Source of the DNA: an uncultured Colwellia sp.
GTDB lineage: Bacteria; Pseudomonadota; Gammaproteobacteria; Enterobacterales; Alteromonadaceae
Direction of reading: 5' to 3'
DNA length: 64,000 nt
Assembly (NCBI GenBank): GCA_913061475.1
Contig: CAJXUN010000005.1
Location: 1-64,000, forward strand
Part shown: piece after piece, positions 30,246 to 40,106 of the stretch
How the letters are laid out: the number at the start of each line of letters is the position of its first letter
How positions within the stretch are numbered: the stretch's first letter is position 1
The notes under the pieces: model-generated
What the model saw: the letters and a program-made list of their open reading frames with translations, nothing else
The model's database searches: none
What the model was told of the DNA's origin: nothing
Program-made: the position numbers and the translations under genes

Positions 30246-31274
30246 TTATTCAGGAGTTTCAGCTGTGTCAGTAAAAATACGACCTTTCTGTTTAAGCATT
30301 TTATCAACGTAGCGCGCCATTTTAATCTTTTCTTTAATATTACTCTCTAAAATTTCTTCAACTTCTCGTAATATTTCTTTAATATTTTCAACCTTTTCAG
30401 CAGAGTTGACAACAACTTGATTTGGCTCATTGCTGGTAAGTTCAGCAGCGTTAAGTGAACCAGTGAGCTCAACTTCCATTTCTTGTGCAACTTCATTAAT
30501 AGCATCTGAATTTATGCTGTCAAGTTCTTCTAAAAAGCCAAACAACAGTAACCGGTCGACAAAGATGTTAATTTTGCGTGGTACGCCTAAGGTTTTTTCG
30601 TGAATTAGCTCAAATGCTGCCTCTGAAAAGAGCGATTCTTTATTACAGCCTGCTTGGTGTAACCTGTGATTGATATACTCTTTAACCTCTTCTTGTGATA
30701 AAGGCTTTAGGTGCGCTGAAGCTATAATACGCTGGCGAAATTGCTCCATGTTGGGCGCCTGGATAATAGCTTTCAGTTCTTCTTGTCCGAGTAAAAAACT
30801 TTGAATTAGTGGTTTGTTATCGAGCTGAAAATTTGACAGCATACGTAATTCTTCAACACTTTCACTGGGTAAGTTTTGCGCTTCATCAACAATTAATAAT
30901 GCTCTTTTGCCTTGCTGGTGTAGCTGAATCAGAAATTTTTCAATACCTTGCAATAAGTCAGCTTTGCTATTACCTACAACGGTAATATTGAACTCTGAGA
31001 CCACTAACTCAAGTAACTCTTGTGGGTTGAGTTTTGTGGTAACAAGTTGTGCTGCTACGATACTTGCATCGCCCAAGTTATTTAATAAATTACGCGCTAT
31101 GGTTGTTTTTCCTGTCCCTATTGGGCCAGTAACCACAATAAACCCTTCACCTTGATCTAAGCCATATTGGAGGTAAGATAGGGCTCTTTGATGGTGACTG
31201 GATGCAAAAAAGAATCTAGGATCTGGGCTAAGTTGAAAAGGTCTTTCTTTAAAACCATAGTAATTTTCATACAT
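30246..31274 (-). CDS. XrtA/PEP-CTERM locus ExeA-like ATPase
   Basis: 342 residues, starting MYENYYGFKERPFQLSPDP, the signature of the putative secretion ATPase of PEP-CTERM loci (TIGR03015), related to GspA/ExeA. Walker A is GPIGTGKT (50-57), and Walker B is LLIVDE (127-132) followed by AQ. The C-terminal 90 residues form an acidic coiled-coil-like tail. The start at 31274 fits the family and leaves a 4-base gap to the previous gene; a longer frame would overlap it by 44 bases. Last gene of the five-gene export operon. Confidence 0.9.
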   Translation of the reverse strand: MYENYYGFKERPFQLSPDPRFFFASSHHQRALSYLQYGLDQGEGFIVVTGPIGTGKTTIARNLLNNLGDASIVAAQLVTTKLNPQELLELVVSEFNITVVGNSKADLLQGIEKFLIQLHQQGKRALLIVDEAQNLPSESVEELRMLSNFQLDNKPLIQSFLLGQEELKAIIQAPNMEQFRQRIIASAHLKPLSQEEVKEYINHRLHQAGCNKESLFSEAAFELIHEKTLGVPRKINIFVDRLLLFGFLEELDSINSDAINEVAQEMEVELTGSLNAAELTSNEPNQVVVNSAEKVENIKEILREVEEILESNIKEKIKMARYVDKMLKQKGRIFTDTAETPE

Positions 31275-31278
31275 ACTG

Positions 31279-32880
31279 CTAAAAGCCTTTAGTAATTTTG
31301 GCGCTAACGCGACCTTCTTCATAATTTAGTGTTGCATCGTTAGAGCTTCGGTCTAAGTAGCTAACTTCGATATTGAACAGCAACATACTGTTTAATGATT
31401 TTTCATAGGCAAGTTGATAACGTCGATATTGATCCAAACGTTCTAGTGCTGTATCTATTTGTAAATTGTTGCTGATATAGGATAAAACTAGGTTAACATT
31501 TGAGCGGCTACTGAGCTCGCGTTTGACCGTAAAACTTGCCGTACGGTTTTCATCTTTGACCCGTGTATCTAAATTTTCACGCTTTTGCATGTTGGCGTTA
31601 AAAGATAAAGTCGTACGTGAAAGTGCTAATGTAGACTGCCAATTTAATGTTTTATTCAGTGAAAAGGCATCGTCTTCGACTAATTCAAATTCTGAAATGG
31701 TATTTAACTGATATTCACTCGGTATAATGGTCGTACCATCGGCCAAAATACACTCAGAAATACTACCTATAGCCCCGACACTTGGACACCAAAATTGGCC
31801 AATGATCACCGGAACAAAACTATCTCTTGTTAACGTTTGTATATCTTCAACGTAGTTAATACTATTGGTTAAACGCTTATTTCTATGGGTGAAATCAAAA
31901 CCATAACTATTGCCATAAAAGCGTTCTGAAAAGCTTGCTTCTAGCGTTGTTCGTGCAGATGGTTGCCACTTAATTGCCGCATTAATATATTCTTTTTGTT
32001 CTTTGTTGTTAATATCCAATTGATTTCCAATCGGCTTATTAAATGATGCATCTAAGTATATACGTGAAGAAATCAGCCAACGCACCCCTAAACCATATGA
32101 ACTTGATTCAATTGAATTGTTACCGTTGTTGACATTGCCGCTGTTATCTTCGTCATAATAACGAATAAATGGTGTGACCCGATAATCAGTAATTAGGCCA
32201 AGCTTCACTTCACTCTCTATTAGGGTGCCATTTCTACCGTTATTTTTTATTTCTTGATATGTATGTCTCATATCCCAAAAAATATTTCTTGCACCAATGC
32301 CGCTACGACTATTAAAAGCTGCTACTAGGCCTTCACTGTTGCCAATATTGTCATCAGAGCTGATCGTTTGGTAACCGGCACTTGAATTCAAAATAAAGTC
32401 ACTATTGTTAACGTTATACATTAAGCCGCTGTTATATGTTTCTACCCTAACGGTATCCGAAGATATAATGTCGGCTAAAAAATTTCGGCTGGTATTCCGA
32501 GAGCGATTACTAATATCAGCGGTGCTAGTTAGGCTAATGCCGTTTGGCCATAGTTGTATATTAAAATCGCCGTTTAGTGTGTGATAGTCATCATCTAATT
32601 CATGATTATGACTATAGGTGGCGTAGGTGCTTTCAGAAGATAAATTTAGTTCTGCATATTGCGCTTTATATGAGGTATCAAGCAATATCCCAGCCTGACT
32701 AACCCAACTAGACGCTTCATTGTTAGTCGATAAGTTAACATTGTCTGAGTATGTTTCACCGAGCTTAATACTTGGCTCGAATTGCCAGTCGCCGGCAAAA
32801 GAGTACGCTGAGCAAAGTAGTGTCAGACAAAACGCACGAATACTAGTTTTTCGTGCCATATCCATAGCCATAATAGCCAT
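31279..32880 (-). CDS. XrtA/PEP-CTERM-associated outer-membrane beta-barrel
   Basis: 533 residues with a signal peptide (cleavage near SFAG) and many alternating beta-strand segments, ending in the Phe typical of outer-membrane barrels (SAKITKGF). It fits TIGR03016, an uncharacterised barrel found in exosortase A polysaccharide loci, probably the exit pore or an assembly partner for the polymer. Two cysteine pairs occur in one insert (about 360-380). The start at 32880 is preferred because AAGGAT lies 5 bases upstream; an ATG at 32859 is also possible. It overlaps the kinase gene by 38 bases. Confidence 0.85.
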   Translation of the reverse strand: MAIMAMDMARKTSIRAFCLTLLCSAYSFAGDWQFEPSIKLGETYSDNVNLSTNNEASSWVSQAGILLDTSYKAQYAELNLSSESTYATYSHNHELDDDYHTLNGDFNIQLWPNGISLTSTADISNRSRNTSRNFLADIISSDTVRVETYNSGLMYNVNNSDFILNSSAGYQTISSDDNIGNSEGLVAAFNSRSGIGARNIFWDMRHTYQEIKNNGRNGTLIESEVKLGLITDYRVTPFIRYYDEDNSGNVNNGNNSIESSSYGLGVRWLISSRIYLDASFNKPIGNQLDINNKEQKEYINAAIKWQPSARTTLEASFSERFYGNSYGFDFTHRNKRLTNSINYVEDIQTLTRDSFVPVIIGQFWCPSVGAIGSISECILADGTTIIPSEYQLNTISEFELVEDDAFSLNKTLNWQSTLALSRTTLSFNANMQKRENLDTRVKDENRTASFTVKRELSSRSNVNLVLSYISNNLQIDTALERLDQYRRYQLAYEKSLNSMLLFNIEVSYLDRSSNDATLNYEEGRVSAKITKGF

Positions 32881-33700
32881 ACAAATCCTTATGAGATCTA
32901 ATTGCTTTATTGAGTATTAGCCCGATAGCGAGGTCTTCGTTTAAATTTTCGGTTGCTTTGTTGATGTCGGAAAGTAAGGTTTTTGATTCCTCAACAACAA
33001 TCAATGCCTGTCCCATGAGGTTGGCAAGTACCAAAGTTTCAGAAACGCCGATTAAAGGCGGGCTGTCAAAAATTACAATTCTATCCGGATATCTATTCGC
33101 CAATTCCGAAGCAAGTGATACCATGCGATCGCTGGCGAGCAGTTCATTTGATAAATAGTGTGGTTGGCCTGCAGGTATAATTTTCAGTTTCTCGATATTC
33201 GTACTGCAAATCGTATTAGAAATGTCATCTTCTTCACCCAGTAGATATTCAACTAATCCAGAGTTTGTTTCGAAGCCCAACTCCCTGTCAATACTAGGGC
33301 GTAATACATCGGCATCGATTAACAGCACGGTTTTATCCTGTTCTAACGCAATACTCAAAGCAAGATTAATCGAAACAAAGGTTTTACCTTCATTAGGCTT
33401 TGAGCTACTAATCATAATCAAATTACTATGATTTAACGTTTTTGAAGCAAGACCAAATGCATTGGTTAATAACTTGCGCTTGATCTGTCTAAACTCTTCA
33501 TTAACACTTTTACGATTAGCATTATCAACCAAAAAACCACGTTGGTTCAAATTCTCAATATCTAACGTTAATGTTCGGTTATTTGACGGCTTTTTTATTT
33601 TATCTACGCTAACTTCACTCGAGGCTTGCTGTGATTCATCATCGACAGTAACCTCCATCTTATTTTTTTGTTTAGCAAGCGCTTTTTCTATAATGCTCAT
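32843..33700 (-). CDS. XrtA/PEP-CTERM-associated tyrosine autokinase
   Basis: 285 residues, a cytoplasmic BY-kinase (TIGR03018 type). Walker A is SSKPNEGKT (99-107), Walker A-prime VLLIDADVLRP (125-135), Walker B around RIVIFDSPP. The tail ends GYYGYGYGTKN, the tyrosine cluster that is autophosphorylated. With the chain-length protein encoded just upstream (3-base gap) it sets polymer length and export, as Wzc does. The tyrosine codons overlap the start of the barrel gene. Confidence 0.93.
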   Translation of the reverse strand: MSIIEKALAKQKNKMEVTVDDESQQASSEVSVDKIKKPSNNRTLTLDIENLNQRGFLVDNANRKSVNEEFRQIKRKLLTNAFGLASKTLNHSNLIMISSSKPNEGKTFVSINLALSIALEQDKTVLLIDADVLRPSIDRELGFETNSGLVEYLLGEEDDISNTICSTNIEKLKIIPAGQPHYLSNELLASDRMVSLASELANRYPDRIVIFDSPPLIGVSETLVLANLMGQALIVVEESKTLLSDINKATENLNEDLAIGLILNKAIRSHKDLYGYYGYGYGTKN

Positions 33701-33703
33701 AAA

Positions 33704-35296
33704 TTAGAAGATCCTATTAAATGGCAGCTGTATAGCTTCTGGAAATAATGAATAGGTAATAAAGCACCCGAGTAAAATTATTATTAAACTATTTGATAAT
33801 ATAAAGAGTATGGTCTTTCGTTTATGCCAACGCTGAAGGCCTAAATTCTCTGCTGCTGAAACAATTCCGAAGACCGGAATACCGGTCATTTTTGCCACTT
33901 GGTTACTAGAGGTCACAACCGGATTGATTTGACTAAAGGCGAAAGAAATAGCTGCACCAGCAACCCAACTGAAAATGGTAATAGCCAAATATAATAAAAT
34001 TCGTTTTGGACCTGCTGGCTTAGTTGGCGCCAATGGCGGATCGATAACCTTAAAGTTAATTTGACTAGACGTTGCGTCAGCTTTTTCTGCAATAACCGCC
34101 TTTTCTTTTCGGCTTAATAACGACTCATATTGCTCTTTGGTGATATTATAACCGCGATCAAGGGCAACGAGCTCTGCTTCAATTTCAGGTAAAATATGAA
34201 TTTTAGTTTCTAACTCTTTGACAATTGCTTGTGAGTTTTTGGCGCGAACTTTTAAAGAAGCCACTTGTCCTTCTAGCTGGTTCATTTGAATCTGAATCTC
34301 TTGAACTACCGGATTAAGGCTTAAAGGTGCAAATTCTTTATCGCTACTATCAGACGCGGCAAGGTATTCTTTTATTTCAGCATCTCTTTGCTTATTCAAG
34401 TGAGCTAAGCGCCTTTGACCTTCTTTGACATCAGGATGCTGTTCGGTGTACCTCAGCTGCAAAGAATCAAGCTGTACTTCGAGTTCTTTTATACGTTCGT
34501 CGTAAGTTGTTTGAATGCTGTTACCGTCGACAATCTTACTCGATGTTTTGCTTTCTTGTGATGAACTGGTTGATAGATTCTTTTTTAACGACGCGAGCTG
34601 AGACTCAGTTTCTAGTAAGGTGAGTTCAGTCGCTCTTAATTCTTCTTTGGCTTTATTTAATTTGCTGTAGTAGCCACCCGTTTGATTAGGGAGTACATCA
34701 CTGTATTTTTGTTTAAATGCAGTTAGGCGTCCTTCAGCTTGTAGTAGCTTATTTTCGTACTCTTTTATTTGGCTAATTAAAAATCGTTGCGCTGTATCGG
34801 AGTCACTACGATTTTCACCGAGTGTATTTTCAATAAAAACAGTAATAACCGATTGCACAACGTCTTTTGCCATGGCCGGGTTTTTATCGGAAAAGCTGAT
34901 TTTGAATAAATTTTGATTCTTATCACCGGTTTTTTCAACACCTATATCGCGTTTCAAGCGGATGATAAGCGCCTCATAGGAGTCACTACCCGTGGTTTGA
35001 ATATCTAAATCAGACATTCTGGCTATTCGCTCAAGATTTGGTCGGCTGAGCAAGGTACGAACCATTAAACGTATTTGTGCTTCTGAGTCTGTTTCGACCA
35101 TCATACCTTTTAGTAACGGTCCCAAAATAGATTGGGTATCAGCAAAAACCCGCGCTTCTGATTTATATACATCATCTAGCTGGGCAACATACACCCAAGC
35201 AAGAGGGCAAATCAGCCACGTAGAGATAATAATGTAGCGTCTTTTAAGCCAAATTCCTTTTAAATAATCTAGCGCTTGTTCTATTGCTTCTTGCAT
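33704..35296 (-). CDS. Polysaccharide chain-length determinant (XrtA type)
   Basis: 530 residues, Wzz/PCP family as in TIGR03007. One membrane helix near the N-terminus (about 20-40), a long periplasmic coiled-coil part (about 150-410), a proline-rich segment before a second helix (PPLAPTKPAGPKRI), and a further hydrophobic C-terminal segment (about 496-516). It is the inner-membrane co-polymerase that pairs with the separate kinase downstream. Confidence 0.92.
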   Translation of the reverse strand: MQEAIEQALDYLKGIWLKRRYIIISTWLICPLAWVYVAQLDDVYKSEARVFADTQSILGPLLKGMMVETDSEAQIRLMVRTLLSRPNLERIARMSDLDIQTTGSDSYEALIIRLKRDIGVEKTGDKNQNLFKISFSDKNPAMAKDVVQSVITVFIENTLGENRSDSDTAQRFLISQIKEYENKLLQAEGRLTAFKQKYSDVLPNQTGGYYSKLNKAKEELRATELTLLETESQLASLKKNLSTSSSQESKTSSKIVDGNSIQTTYDERIKELEVQLDSLQLRYTEQHPDVKEGQRRLAHLNKQRDAEIKEYLAASDSSDKEFAPLSLNPVVQEIQIQMNQLEGQVASLKVRAKNSQAIVKELETKIHILPEIEAELVALDRGYNITKEQYESLLSRKEKAVIAEKADATSSQINFKVIDPPLAPTKPAGPKRILLYLAITIFSWVAGAAISFAFSQINPVVTSSNQVAKMTGIPVFGIVSAAENLGLQRWHKRKTILFILSNSLIIILLGCFITYSLFPEAIQLPFNRIF

Positions 35297-35331
35297 TCAG
35301 GACCTCAAAATTCGAGTAGGTAAAATATAAC

Positions 35332-35967
35332 TTAAAACCATGTTTCTGGTATGACGATAATGTCACCGGGTAAAACATCAACATTTGCCGATATTTCGCC
35401 ATTTTTAATTAAATCTTCAATGTAGATGTCATATTGTGTTTGCTTGCCGTTTTCTACTCGCACTAAAATTGCACTGTTACCGTTGGCAAATTCAGTTAGC
35501 CCACCCACTTGAATCATCACGTCGAGCAATGTCATATGCTGGGTATAATTTATTGCCTGTGGTTGAGCGGCTTCACCGATTACTCTAATTTGCTCGCTAA
35601 ATGGGCCAACAAAGTTATTAACTGTTACGGTAACATTCGGATCTCTGATATAGGTTGCAAGTATTTTTTCGATAGAGCGGGCGACTTCTGTTGGTGTTTT
35701 GCCAGCAACTGGAATATCTTCAACTAACGACGTTGTGATCATACCATCAGGACGCGCAATAAACGTGCCTGATATGTCAGGGTGTCGCCAAACAAATATA
35801 TTTACCACATCGCCAGGGCCAATTAAATATTTATAAGATGCAACATCAGTGGTGGTAGATTGATGCAAAGTAGCAGGGGGAAGTGTCGGCGAACTACATC
35901 CTGAAATAATAGAACTTAATGCAATAAATAAAGTCACTTTTATCGCCAGTATGATCAGCTTTTCCAT
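35332..35967 (-). CDS. Polysaccharide export lipoprotein (Wza-like, XrtA type)
   Basis: 211 residues. The signal peptide ends in the lipobox ISGC with Cys24 as the lipidated residue. A Poly_export domain follows (YLIGPGDVVNIFVWRHPDISG, split here as about 47-67), then one SLBB-like domain (about 125-205). It is much shorter than Wza of E. coli and fits TIGR03027. It is the first gene of the minus-strand export operon, divergent from the glycosyltransferase series. Confidence 0.9.
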   Translation of the reverse strand: MEKLIILAIKVTLFIALSSIISGCSSPTLPPATLHQSTTTDVASYKYLIGPGDVVNIFVWRHPDISGTFIARPDGMITTSLVEDIPVAGKTPTEVARSIEKILATYIRDPNVTVTVNNFVGPFSEQIRVIGEAAQPQAINYTQHMTLLDVMIQVGGLTEFANGNSAILVRVENGKQTQYDIYIEDLIKNGEISANVDVLPGDIIVIPETWF

Positions 35968-36094
35968 GGTATCAACCTTTTCATTAATTATTATTTATAC
36001 GATCTATCAGATTGTATTTGATTTTTACATCTGATGCACATTATTTAAATTCCGTGAATAATATATAAAGAAACGCAAATTAAATAACCTATTG

Positions 36095-36123
36095 TTTACA
36101 TTTGTCGATGAATCCATTCTAAT
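36095..36123 (+). promoter_or_regulatory. Possible promoter of the assembly gene series
   Basis: TTTACA (36095-36100), a 17-base spacer, TCTAAT (36118-36123), about 70 bases before the first assembly gene. The 225-base divergent region (35968-36192) is AT-rich. It also contains the 12-base palindrome AAGGAATTCCTT (36175-36186), which may be an operator or only the ribosome-binding site. No sigma-54 or RfaH ops motif is seen. Confidence 0.4.
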
Positions 36124-36192
36124 ATAAGGAAAAATAACTACAACTGTATTCAATCAGCCTCAATTTTCATTTGAAAGGAATTCCTTGAACTT

Positions 36193-37602
36193 ATGTCTAG
36201 CCCTAAATTTCGCGATTTATCTGCGGGTAGCAAATCTCTAGTATTGATGGAGTTTGTTTGTTTTTCCGGTGCTCTACTATTAAGTGTTTATTTAAACAGC
36301 ATATTTCACTTTGTTACTATCGACAATCTCGATGTTCCCTTCAACATATTGTTCATTCATGCCTGTGTTTTTGCCTTAGTTGTGCAACTTTCTTCATTGG
36401 CTATGGGGTTATATGATTCTAAGTTACGCGAAAGCTTTCGCGGTGTGGTGCGTCGTTTACTCGTATCCGTAGCTATTGGTTTTTTCATCGTCTCCCTGAT
36501 TAATCCTTTTTATGGTCAAGGTGCACTGGCTATTGAACTTTTAGCCATTGCAGCATTGATTAGCTTAATTTTAACTAGCATTATTCGTTATTTCACCTTA
36601 CAAATTGACTTTTTTGGCTTTAATAAACGCAACATTTTGGTGCTTGGTGCCGGTGAGCGGGCATCAATTATTGAAAAACGTATGCGCCGTGACGTTGATC
36701 GTCAAGGCTTTTTTATGCATGGTTTTGTCATTATGAACGGCGATGCAGGTCACGGCATTGTTAATGAAAATCGTATAACGTTAGAAGGTTCTTTGGTGAA
36801 TTATGCCTTAGAACATCAAATTGATGAAATTGTCGTTGCCAATGATGAACGTCGCGGGAATTTGCCGGTTGATGAGCTTTTTGCCTGTAAAATTAGAGGC
36901 GTAGAAGTTACAGAAATTCTTGACTTTATAGAACGTGAAACTGGGCAGATTGCAGTTAATTTAATTTATCCAAGCTGGGTTATTTATTCTAATGGTTTTG
37001 CCTCAGCTAATCATCTTCGCAATACCTTAGATTGGGTGTTTAATGCCAGTATGGGTTTCTTTCTATTTCTTGTTACTTGGCCAGTAATGTTGATTACTGC
37101 GTTATTAATTAAGCTTGATGAGGGCCTTAAGGCACCAATTTTTTACACTCAAGAGCGTGTAGGGCTAGACGGGCAGGCCTTTAATATTATTAAATTTAGA
37201 AGTATGCGCCTCGATGCAGAAAAAAATGGTGCTCAAATGGCATCCAAAGATGATGATCGAACGACAAAAATTGGTAAATTCATTCGCAAATATCGTATTG
37301 ACGAACTACCCCAAATTTATAATGTAATGCGTGGTGATATGGGCTTTGTCGGGCCTCGTCCAGAGCGACCAGAGTTTGTTCAACAACTGATTAAAAACAT
37401 TCCTTACTATAATGAACGACACAATGTGAAACCTGGTTTAACGGGCTGGGCACAACTGAAATACCCTTACGGCGCGACCGAAGAAGACTCTTTAGAAAAG
37501 CTAAAATATGATCTTTATTACATCAAACACAGAAGCTTTTTATTAGATTTATTAGTGTTGATTCGTACGGTTGAAATCGTACTGTTTGGCAAAGGAAGAT
37601 AA
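36193..37602 (+). CDS. Initiating sugar-phosphate transferase, XrtA/PEP-CTERM type
   Basis: 469 residues, a polyisoprenyl-phosphate hexose-1-phosphate transferase of the WcaJ/EpsB kind (TIGR03013). Four N-terminal membrane helices (about 15-130), a nucleotide-binding-like middle domain (NILVLGAGERAS), a membrane helix (about 278-300) and the catalytic domain with KFRSMR, DELPQ and GFVGPRPERPEF. It attaches the first sugar to undecaprenyl phosphate at the inner membrane and so starts each repeat unit. First gene of the plus-strand series. Confidence 0.93.
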   Translation: MSSPKFRDLSAGSKSLVLMEFVCFSGALLLSVYLNSIFHFVTIDNLDVPFNILFIHACVFALVVQLSSLAMGLYDSKLRESFRGVVRRLLVSVAIGFFIVSLINPFYGQGALAIELLAIAALISLILTSIIRYFTLQIDFFGFNKRNILVLGAGERASIIEKRMRRDVDRQGFFMHGFVIMNGDAGHGIVNENRITLEGSLVNYALEHQIDEIVVANDERRGNLPVDELFACKIRGVEVTEILDFIERETGQIAVNLIYPSWVIYSNGFASANHLRNTLDWVFNASMGFFLFLVTWPVMLITALLIKLDEGLKAPIFYTQERVGLDGQAFNIIKFRSMRLDAEKNGAQMASKDDDRTTKIGKFIRKYRIDELPQIYNVMRGDMGFVGPRPERPEFVQQLIKNIPYYNERHNVKPGLTGWAQLKYPYGATEEDSLEKLKYDLYYIKHRSFLLDLLVLIRTVEIVLFGKGR

Positions 37603-37606
37603 TCGT

Positions 37607-38743
37607 ATGGAATTTTTATTTTGGTTATCAATTGTACTATTGTTTTATATCTATATCGGTTATCCGTTATTGCTATCATTGGTGCCTAAGCAAAAAATTG
37701 CTATCCAAGGTGTTGACGAACTGCCAACGGTCACAGTAATTATTCCTGCTTTTAACGAGCAAGATGTTATCGCAGCGACCATCCAAAATAAGCTTGATCA
37801 AGATTATCCGGCAGATAAATTGCAAATCATTGTTGTATCTGATGAATCAGAAGACAATACCGATAGTATTGTGACTGATTTTGAAAATAAATATCATAAT
37901 GTAAAACTCTTAAAGCAAATCCCACGGCAGGGGAAAACCTCAGGATTAAACCTCGCATTCCAAGAAATAAAGAGCGAAATTATCGTTTTTTCTGATGCTA
38001 ATAGTATTTTTGATCTTGATGCAATGAAAGCATTAGTGAGTACATTTTCTGATCCCGCTGTTGGCTACGTCACCGGTAAAATGGTTTATGTAAATGCAGA
38101 TGGCTCTATGGTTGGTGATGGTTGTAGCGCTTATATGAAGTATGAAAATCATATGCGCGACCTTGAAAGCTCAATAGGCTCGGTGGTCGGTGTAGATGGT
38201 GGTATTGATGCAATGCGAACCGAGTTGTATACCGAGCTTAATGCCGATCAGTTACCTGATTTTGTCCAACCGCTGAAAGTGGTAGAGCAAAATAGACGGG
38301 TTGTCTATCAACCGAAGGCAATTTTAAAAGAGGAGGCGCTGTCAGATAACGGCTCTGAATTTAGAATGCGTGTTCGGGTTTCTTTGCGCGCGTTATGGGC
38401 GTTAAGCGATATGAGAGTTTTACTCAATCCATTTAAGTACGGATTGTTTTCTTTGCAGCTATTTAGCCATAAAGTGATGCGCTATTTGGCGTTTGTACCA
38501 CTTATTATTGCCTTTATTTGCAATGTGGCACTGCTAGGCAGCGGCGCATTTTATAACCTAGCATTGTTCGCACAAATACTATTTTACGCTTTAGCCTTCG
38601 TTGGACACAATAACCCTGAAAGCAGCAATAAATGGGTTGGTCTAGCTCATTATTTTTGTTTGATTAACGTTGCAGCCGCCATGGCAAGCCTTCGTTTTGT
38701 CAAAGGTGAGAAAATTGTCATTTGGAAACCTAGGCAAGGTTAA
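37607..38743 (+). CDS. Membrane-bound glycosyltransferase family 2
   Basis: 378 residues. An N-terminal membrane helix, then a GT2 domain (VTVIIPAFNEQDVI about 42-55; SDANSIF as the DxD-like site; DGGIDAMR and EQNRRVVYQP later), then three C-terminal helices, as in processive or membrane-anchored GT2 enzymes. The ATG at 37607 has AAGGAAGA upstream; it starts 4 bases past the previous stop. The sugar is unknown. Confidence 0.88.
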   Translation: MEFLFWLSIVLLFYIYIGYPLLLSLVPKQKIAIQGVDELPTVTVIIPAFNEQDVIAATIQNKLDQDYPADKLQIIVVSDESEDNTDSIVTDFENKYHNVKLLKQIPRQGKTSGLNLAFQEIKSEIIVFSDANSIFDLDAMKALVSTFSDPAVGYVTGKMVYVNADGSMVGDGCSAYMKYENHMRDLESSIGSVVGVDGGIDAMRTELYTELNADQLPDFVQPLKVVEQNRRVVYQPKAILKEEALSDNGSEFRMRVRVSLRALWALSDMRVLLNPFKYGLFSLQLFSHKVMRYLAFVPLIIAFICNVALLGSGAFYNLALFAQILFYALAFVGHNNPESSNKWVGLAHYFCLINVAAAMASLRFVKGEKIVIWKPRQG

Positions 38744-38766
38744 ACACATTAATAAGGAGTCGCATA

Positions 38767-40104
38767 GTGACTAATGTCATTAACAAGGCAATCTATACAT
38801 TATGGGACGCTAAAGAAGGCGGCGTTCGCATGAGTGAAATGCAGAATCTACAAAACTTGCAATTTCAAAGTCATGACATGCTAGCCAAATACCAATTAGA
38901 TCGTTTGAAGGTGCTAATCGACCATGCGAGAAAAAATAGCCCATGGTATCGAGAAAAATTTTCAGCATTAGGCTTAACGCTTGATGATTTTAACAGTGTT
39001 AAAGATCTTGAAAAATTACCCGTTACCACGAAACTTGATATTCGTAATAATGGCGATGCCTTTATCGCTGATGGCGTTGATAAGTCTACGTTAGTTACTG
39101 CAAAAACGGGTGGTTCTACCGGTGTTTCATTAAATTTATACTTTGATCAAGATTGTCAAAAGCTACGCAACGGCGCACAAGGATTTGCTGATAATTTAGC
39201 AGGTTGGCAGCCCGGTGATAAAATTGGTGCGTTATGGGGCAACCCGCCAGTAGCGGTCACCGTTAAGCAAAAACTACGCTCAATACTATTAGAGAGAACA
39301 AAGTACTTAGATACCATGGACCTCAACCCTGACTCTATGGGGGAATTTGCCCGCGAATGGCAAGCTTTTAAACCTGATGTGTTATTTGGCCATGCTCACT
39401 CGATCTATATTTTTGCAAAATATTTATTAGCAGAAAATATTAAGTTATCCTCGCCTAAAGGTATAGTTGCAACCTCAATGATGCTGCTAGAACATGAGCG
39501 AAAAGTGATTAAGCAAGCCTTTAATGCGGAAGTTACTAATCGATATGGCTGTGAAGAGGTTGGCCTGATCGCATGTGAATGTGAACAACATAATGGCATG
39601 CACATCAATACGCCGCATATTGTTTTAGAGTGCGTTGATGACAATGATAATCCGGTGCCATTTGGCACGTCTGGTAAGTTAGTCATCACCGACCTAAATA
39701 ACTTCGCCATGCCGTTAATACGTTACCGTATTGAAGATGTCGGCATTTTAACCGATAGACAATGTCAATGTGGTAGAGCGCTACCTTTGCTTGAAAAGTT
39801 AGAAGGACGGGTGGCCGATTTCTTGAAAAAATTAGATGGCGGCTTAGTCGGTGGTGTCTCATTAGTTGAACGTACATTGACAAAGATTCCTGGACTTGAG
39901 CAAATGCAGCTTATCCAAGAGCAGCTTGATAAGATAATTATCAATAGGGTGAAAGGGCAAGATTTTAACCAAGAAACAGATAAAGAATTACTAAAAGAAA
40001 TGCATATTGTTTTTGGTGATGCTGTTGATATTAATATTAATGATATTGAAGAGATGCCACAAGAAGCATCGGGTAAATATCGTTTTTCTATTTGTAAGGT
40101 ATAG
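38767..40104 (+). CDS. PaaK/CapK-like adenylate-forming enzyme
   Basis: 445 residues of the phenylacetate-CoA ligase-like family. The nucleotide loop TGGSTGVSLNL is at about 115, the adenylate site YGCEEVG at about 260, and a cysteine cluster follows (CECEQH and CQCG), as in many PaaK-like proteins. In polysaccharide loci such proteins probably activate a small acid for attachment to a sugar. The start is a GTG with AAGGAG 7 bases upstream. Confidence 0.85.
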   Translation: MTNVINKAIYTLWDAKEGGVRMSEMQNLQNLQFQSHDMLAKYQLDRLKVLIDHARKNSPWYREKFSALGLTLDDFNSVKDLEKLPVTTKLDIRNNGDAFIADGVDKSTLVTAKTGGSTGVSLNLYFDQDCQKLRNGAQGFADNLAGWQPGDKIGALWGNPPVAVTVKQKLRSILLERTKYLDTMDLNPDSMGEFAREWQAFKPDVLFGHAHSIYIFAKYLLAENIKLSSPKGIVATSMMLLEHERKVIKQAFNAEVTNRYGCEEVGLIACECEQHNGMHINTPHIVLECVDDNDNPVPFGTSGKLVITDLNNFAMPLIRYRIEDVGILTDRQCQCGRALPLLEKLEGRVADFLKKLDGGLVGGVSLVERTLTKIPGLEQMQLIQEQLDKIIINRVKGQDFNQETDKELLKEMHIVFGDAVDININDIEEMPQEASGKYRFSICKV

Positions 40105-40106
40105 GC

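Noticed and set aside
36175-36186. Palindrome AAGGAATTCCTT as an operator
   Set aside because: It overlaps the likely ribosome-binding region of the first assembly gene and is a single short site; kept only as a remark.
35968-36192. Sigma-54 promoter or RfaH ops element in the divergent region
   Set aside because: No GG-N10-GC pair with TTGC and no GGCGGTAG core is present on either strand.
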